Part shown: positions 33,967 to 35,879 of the stretch, piece by piece
How positions within the stretch are numbered: position 1 is the stretch's first letter
Layout: each line of letters begins with the position of its first letter
NCBI RefSeq assembly: GCF_001500065.1
Contig: NZ_LQIN01000022.1
Span: forward strand, 1-35,879
DNA: 35,879 nucleotides
Direction: 5' to 3'
Source of the DNA: Mycobacterium sp. IS-3022
GTDB lineage: Bacteria; Actinomycetota; Actinomycetes; Mycobacteriales; Mycobacteriaceae
The notes under the pieces: model-generated
Told to the model about the DNA's origin: nothing
The model's input: only the letters and a program-made list of their open reading frames with translations
Database searches by the model: none
Made by a program: the position numbers and the translations under genes

Positions 33967-34992
33967 TTAGAACCCGGCGCCGTGCACCTCGTGGCCGGGT
34001 TTCTCGACCATCAGGCCGCGGTAGGCGTCCTCGACGCTGGCGCCGTGGTTGACCACCGCGTCGACCTCGCGCGCGATCGGCATCGAGATCCCGTACTGGT
34101 CAGCGAATTCCATGATCACACTGGCGGCCTTGACTCCCTCGGCGACTTGGTTCATCGATGCGATGATCTCGTCGATGGGTTTGCCGGCCCCCAACTGCTC
34201 GCCGACGTGGCGGTTGCGGCTGCGCTGGCTGGTGCACGTGACGATCAGATCGCCCATCCCCGCCAGGCCGGCGAACGTGTCGCGATGCCCGCCCGTCGCC
34301 TCGCCGAGCTTGGACATCTCGCGGACCGCGCGGGCCATCACCATCGCCCGGGTGTTCTCCCCGATGCCGAGGGAGTAGCCCATGCCGACCGCGATCGCGT
34401 AGACGTTCTTCAATGCCCCCGCCATTTCGACGCCGACCACGTCGTCGGTGGTGTAGGTGCGAAACCGCTTGGTGCGGAACAGGTTTGCCAAGTTCGCGGC
34501 GAGTTGCGGGTCGGGCATGGCGAGCACCGCGGCGGCGGCGTACCCCTCGGCCACCTCGCGTGCGATGTTCGGCCCGGCCAGGATCCCGGCCGGATGTCCG
34601 GGCAACACCTCGGCGACGATCTGGCTCATCCGGTGGTTGGTGCCCTGCTCCAGACCCTTTACCAGCGACACCACCGGCACCCATGGCCGCAACTCCTTGG
34701 CCAGTTCGGTGAGCACGCCGCGGAAGCCGTGCGACGGCACGCCCATGACGATGACGTCGGCGGCCGTCGCCGCCTCGGTGAAGTCGGTCGTCGCCTTCAG
34801 GCTCTGCGGGAGCTCGACCTCGTTGCCGAGGTACTTCGTGTTGCGGTGGTTGTCGTTGATGTCCTCGGCGGTCTCCGCGGAACGCACCCACTGCAGCGTC
34901 GGCCCGCGGCGTGCGCAGATGGACGCCACGGTGGTGCCCCAGGAGCCTCCACCGAGGACGACGACTTTGGGATCACGTTTCGCAGGTGCCAT
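33967..34992 (-). CDS. gpsA: Glycerol-3-phosphate dehydrogenase [NAD(P)+]
   Basis: This protein has 341 residues and is a cytoplasmic enzyme that reduces dihydroxyacetone phosphate to sn-glycerol-3-phosphate for phospholipid synthesis. The N-terminal NAD site is VVVLGGGSWGTTVASICA. MGVPSHGFRGVL and SLVKGLEQGT follow, then the catalytic lysine block VEMAGALKNVYAIAVG and the substrate-binding TSQRSRNRHVGEQLG. The length and motifs equal mycobacterial GpdA1 (Rv0564c). The start is the ATG at 34992; the open frame runs much further upstream, but that part is antisense or out-of-frame to yajQ. TACCCT (35000-35005, minus strand) lies seven bases before the ATG with no ribosome site, so it is probably leaderless. 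yajQ lies 59 bases upstream on the same strand. Confidence 0.95.
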   Translation of the reverse strand: MAPAKRDPKVVVLGGGSWGTTVASICARRGPTLQWVRSAETAEDINDNHRNTKYLGNEVELPQSLKATTDFTEAATAADVIVMGVPSHGFRGVLTELAKELRPWVPVVSLVKGLEQGTNHRMSQIVAEVLPGHPAGILAGPNIAREVAEGYAAAAVLAMPDPQLAANLANLFRTKRFRTYTTDDVVGVEMAGALKNVYAIAVGMGYSLGIGENTRAMVMARAVREMSKLGEATGGHRDTFAGLAGMGDLIVTCTSQRSRNRHVGEQLGAGKPIDEIIASMNQVAEGVKAASVIMEFADQYGISMPIAREVDAVVNHGASVEDAYRGLMVEKPGHEVHGAGF

Positions 34993-35051
34993 GCCGATCA
35001 GGGTATGACCGTCGTCCGGCGGCGAGGGCGTAATTGCGAACGCGAGGGCGT

Positions 35052-35543
35052 CTAGCGGTAGTTGACGAACTGCAGCGCAACGTCGAGGTCCGCGCCCTTG
35101 AGCAGCCCGATGACGGCCTGCAAATCGTCGCGCTTCTTCGAGCTGACCCGAATCTCGTCGCCCTGGATCTGCGCCTTGACGCCCTTGGGGCCTTCGTCGC
35201 GGATCAGCTTGGTGATCTTCTTGGCCTGCTCGCTGGTGATGCCCTGCTTGATCTGGCCGCTCACCTTGTAGGTCTTGCCCGACGCCTGCGGATCGCCGGC
35301 ATCGAACGCCTTCATCGAGATGTCGCGGCGGACGAGCTTTTCTTTGAACACGTCGACGGCTGCCTTGGCGCGCTCTTCGGTCGAGCTGGTGATGACGACC
35401 GTCTCCTCGCCCTGCCACTCGATGGACGTGTCGGTGCCGCGGAAGTCGTAGCGGGTGGCCAGCTCCTTGGCGGCCTGGTTCAGCGCGTTGTCCACCTCCT
35501 GGCGGTCGACCTTGCTCACGACGTCGAACGATGAATCCGCCAT
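35052..35543 (-). CDS. yajQ: YajQ-family nucleotide-binding protein
   Basis: This protein has 163 residues, the usual YajQ (DUF520) length. It is a two-domain ferredoxin-like fold protein; relatives bind cyclic di-GMP or RNA, and in mycobacteria (Rv0566c) the role is unknown. Sequence marks: [65 protein letters not shown] and the C-terminal VALQFVNYR. The start is the ATG at 35543, with AAGGAGGAA nine bases upstream on the minus strand; an open extension to 35633 lacks any ribosome site. It is divergent from tRNA-Tyr. Confidence 0.95.
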   Translation of the reverse strand: MADSSFDVVSKVDRQEVDNALNQAAKELATRYDFRGTDTSIEWQGEETVVITSSTEERAKAAVDVFKEKLVRRDISMKAFDAGDPQASGKTYKVSGQIKQGITSEQAKKITKLIRDEGPKGVKAQIQGDEIRVSSKKRDDLQAVIGLLKGADLDVALQFVNYR

Positions 35544-35661
35544 TGGATCCGTTCCTCCTTGCTTGGTCTGCTGATGCTTTGGTGCCGTTTTCGTCTTGGG
35601 CCCATCCTCGTTGTACCCTGCTAGTCGCACCAAACCGGGTCATCCGGCGGTGCAGCACCCA

Positions 35662-35747
35662 GGCAGGTTGCCCGAGCGGCCAATGGGAGCGGACTGTAAA
35701 TCCGTCGGCTTACGCCTACGCAGGTTCGAATCCTGCACCTGCCACCA
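35662..35747 (+). tRNA. tRNA-Tyr (anticodon GTA)
   Basis: Acceptor arms GGCAGGT (35662-35668) and ACCTGCC (35737-35743) pair perfectly; A35744 is the discriminator and CCA is encoded (35745-35747). The anticodon loop CT-GTA-AA (anticodon 35696-35698) is held by GCGGA/TCCGT. The T arm contains GGTTCGAATCC. A long variable arm of about 14 bases makes it class II, as expected for bacterial tRNA-Tyr. A possible -10 TACCCT (35614-35619) lies 42 bases upstream. An intrinsic terminator follows. Confidence 0.97.
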
Positions 35748-35771
35748 TGTGATGTGTCAAGACATCGGAAT

Positions 35772-35811
35772 AGCTCTGAACCTGCGTTTGGGGTTCAGGG
35801 CTTTTTTCTTT
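35772..35811 (+). terminator. Intrinsic terminator of tRNA-Tyr
   Basis: GCTCTGAACC (35773-35782) pairs with GGTTCAGGGC (35792-35801), ten pairs with one T-G wobble, around a loop of nine bases. It is followed at once by TTTTTT (35802-35807), then C and TTT. This is a classical Rho-independent terminator, less common in mycobacteria than U-less stems, 25 bases after the tRNA. The remaining 68 bases to the window edge show no feature. Confidence 0.92.
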
Positions 35812-35879
35812 GGTCGGCCGCAGGGCACGTTTCGGGGTTGGTAGTCCCTGGTCGGGTCGATGGTTAGCTCGCGGATCAG

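Noticed and set aside
35662..35747. tRNA-Tyr as an integration (attachment) site
   Set aside because: No integrase, no duplicated tRNA 3' end and no phage or island genes are visible next to it in this window.

Overview
The window is high-GC actinobacterial DNA from a mycobacterium, most likely an environmental or rapid-growing species (Mycolicibacterium type). The evidence is the gene order menC, bpoC, menD, DUF3592 gene, mgtA, menG, menJ, grcC1, htpX, gpsA, yajQ. As I remember it, this matches the Rv0551-Rv0566 region of M. tuberculosis, and the proteins read as close homologues. No rRNA, CRISPR array, transposase, integrase or plasmid or phage gene is visible. No stretch longer than about 300 bases lacks a gene.

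Layout. 1-1311: the end of a Gly/Met-rich protein, a small secreted protein and a YciI-family protein. 1451-7508: an amidohydrolase, an MFS exporter and an ABC-2/YhgE-like membrane protein joined by ATGA overlaps, followed by an acyl-CoA synthetase. 7578-8057: tspO on the minus strand. 8137-9102: menC. 9103-18827: about 9.7 kb of accessory genes lying between menC and bpoC, which are neighbours in M. tuberculosis. These comprise two DUF2236/MpaB-type oxygenases, two TetR regulators, fadH, a DJ-1/AraC regulator with an isonitrile-hydratase-like enzyme, an F420-type reductase, and a flavin monooxygenase with a MarR regulator. 18828-24728: bpoC, menD, a DUF3592 protein, a thioredoxin-fold lipoprotein (minus), mgtA and menG. 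24851-27717: a Tat-exported flavoprotein, a small secreted protein, a frameshifted gene and a small membrane protein. 27714-30913: menJ divergent from grcC1, then htpX. 31045-35543: a LuxR regulator, a flavin monooxygenase, a secreted protein, gpsA and yajQ. 35662-35811: tRNA-Tyr with a textbook terminator.

How the genes fit together. menC, menD, menG, grcC1 and menJ cover ring formation, side-chain synthesis, methylation and side-chain reduction of menaquinone; menB, menE and menA are not in this window. mgtA makes mannosylated cell-envelope glycolipid, htpX guards membrane proteins under envelope stress, and gpsA supplies glycerol-3-phosphate for phospholipids. The accessory block looks like regulated oxidative and lipid catabolism or detoxification.

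The most interesting signals are regulatory. At least ten genes have a TANNNT -10 hexamer 6-8 bases before the start codon, as expected for leaderless mRNAs. Two divergent pairs have start codons only 20-21 bases apart and appear to share one -10 region. Several intergenic spacers carry nested stem structures. Palindromic or direct-repeat operators lie beside the matching regulators. A four-copy, frame-preserving 27-bp repeat sits between menD and the next gene. I see no wholly new multi-gene system.
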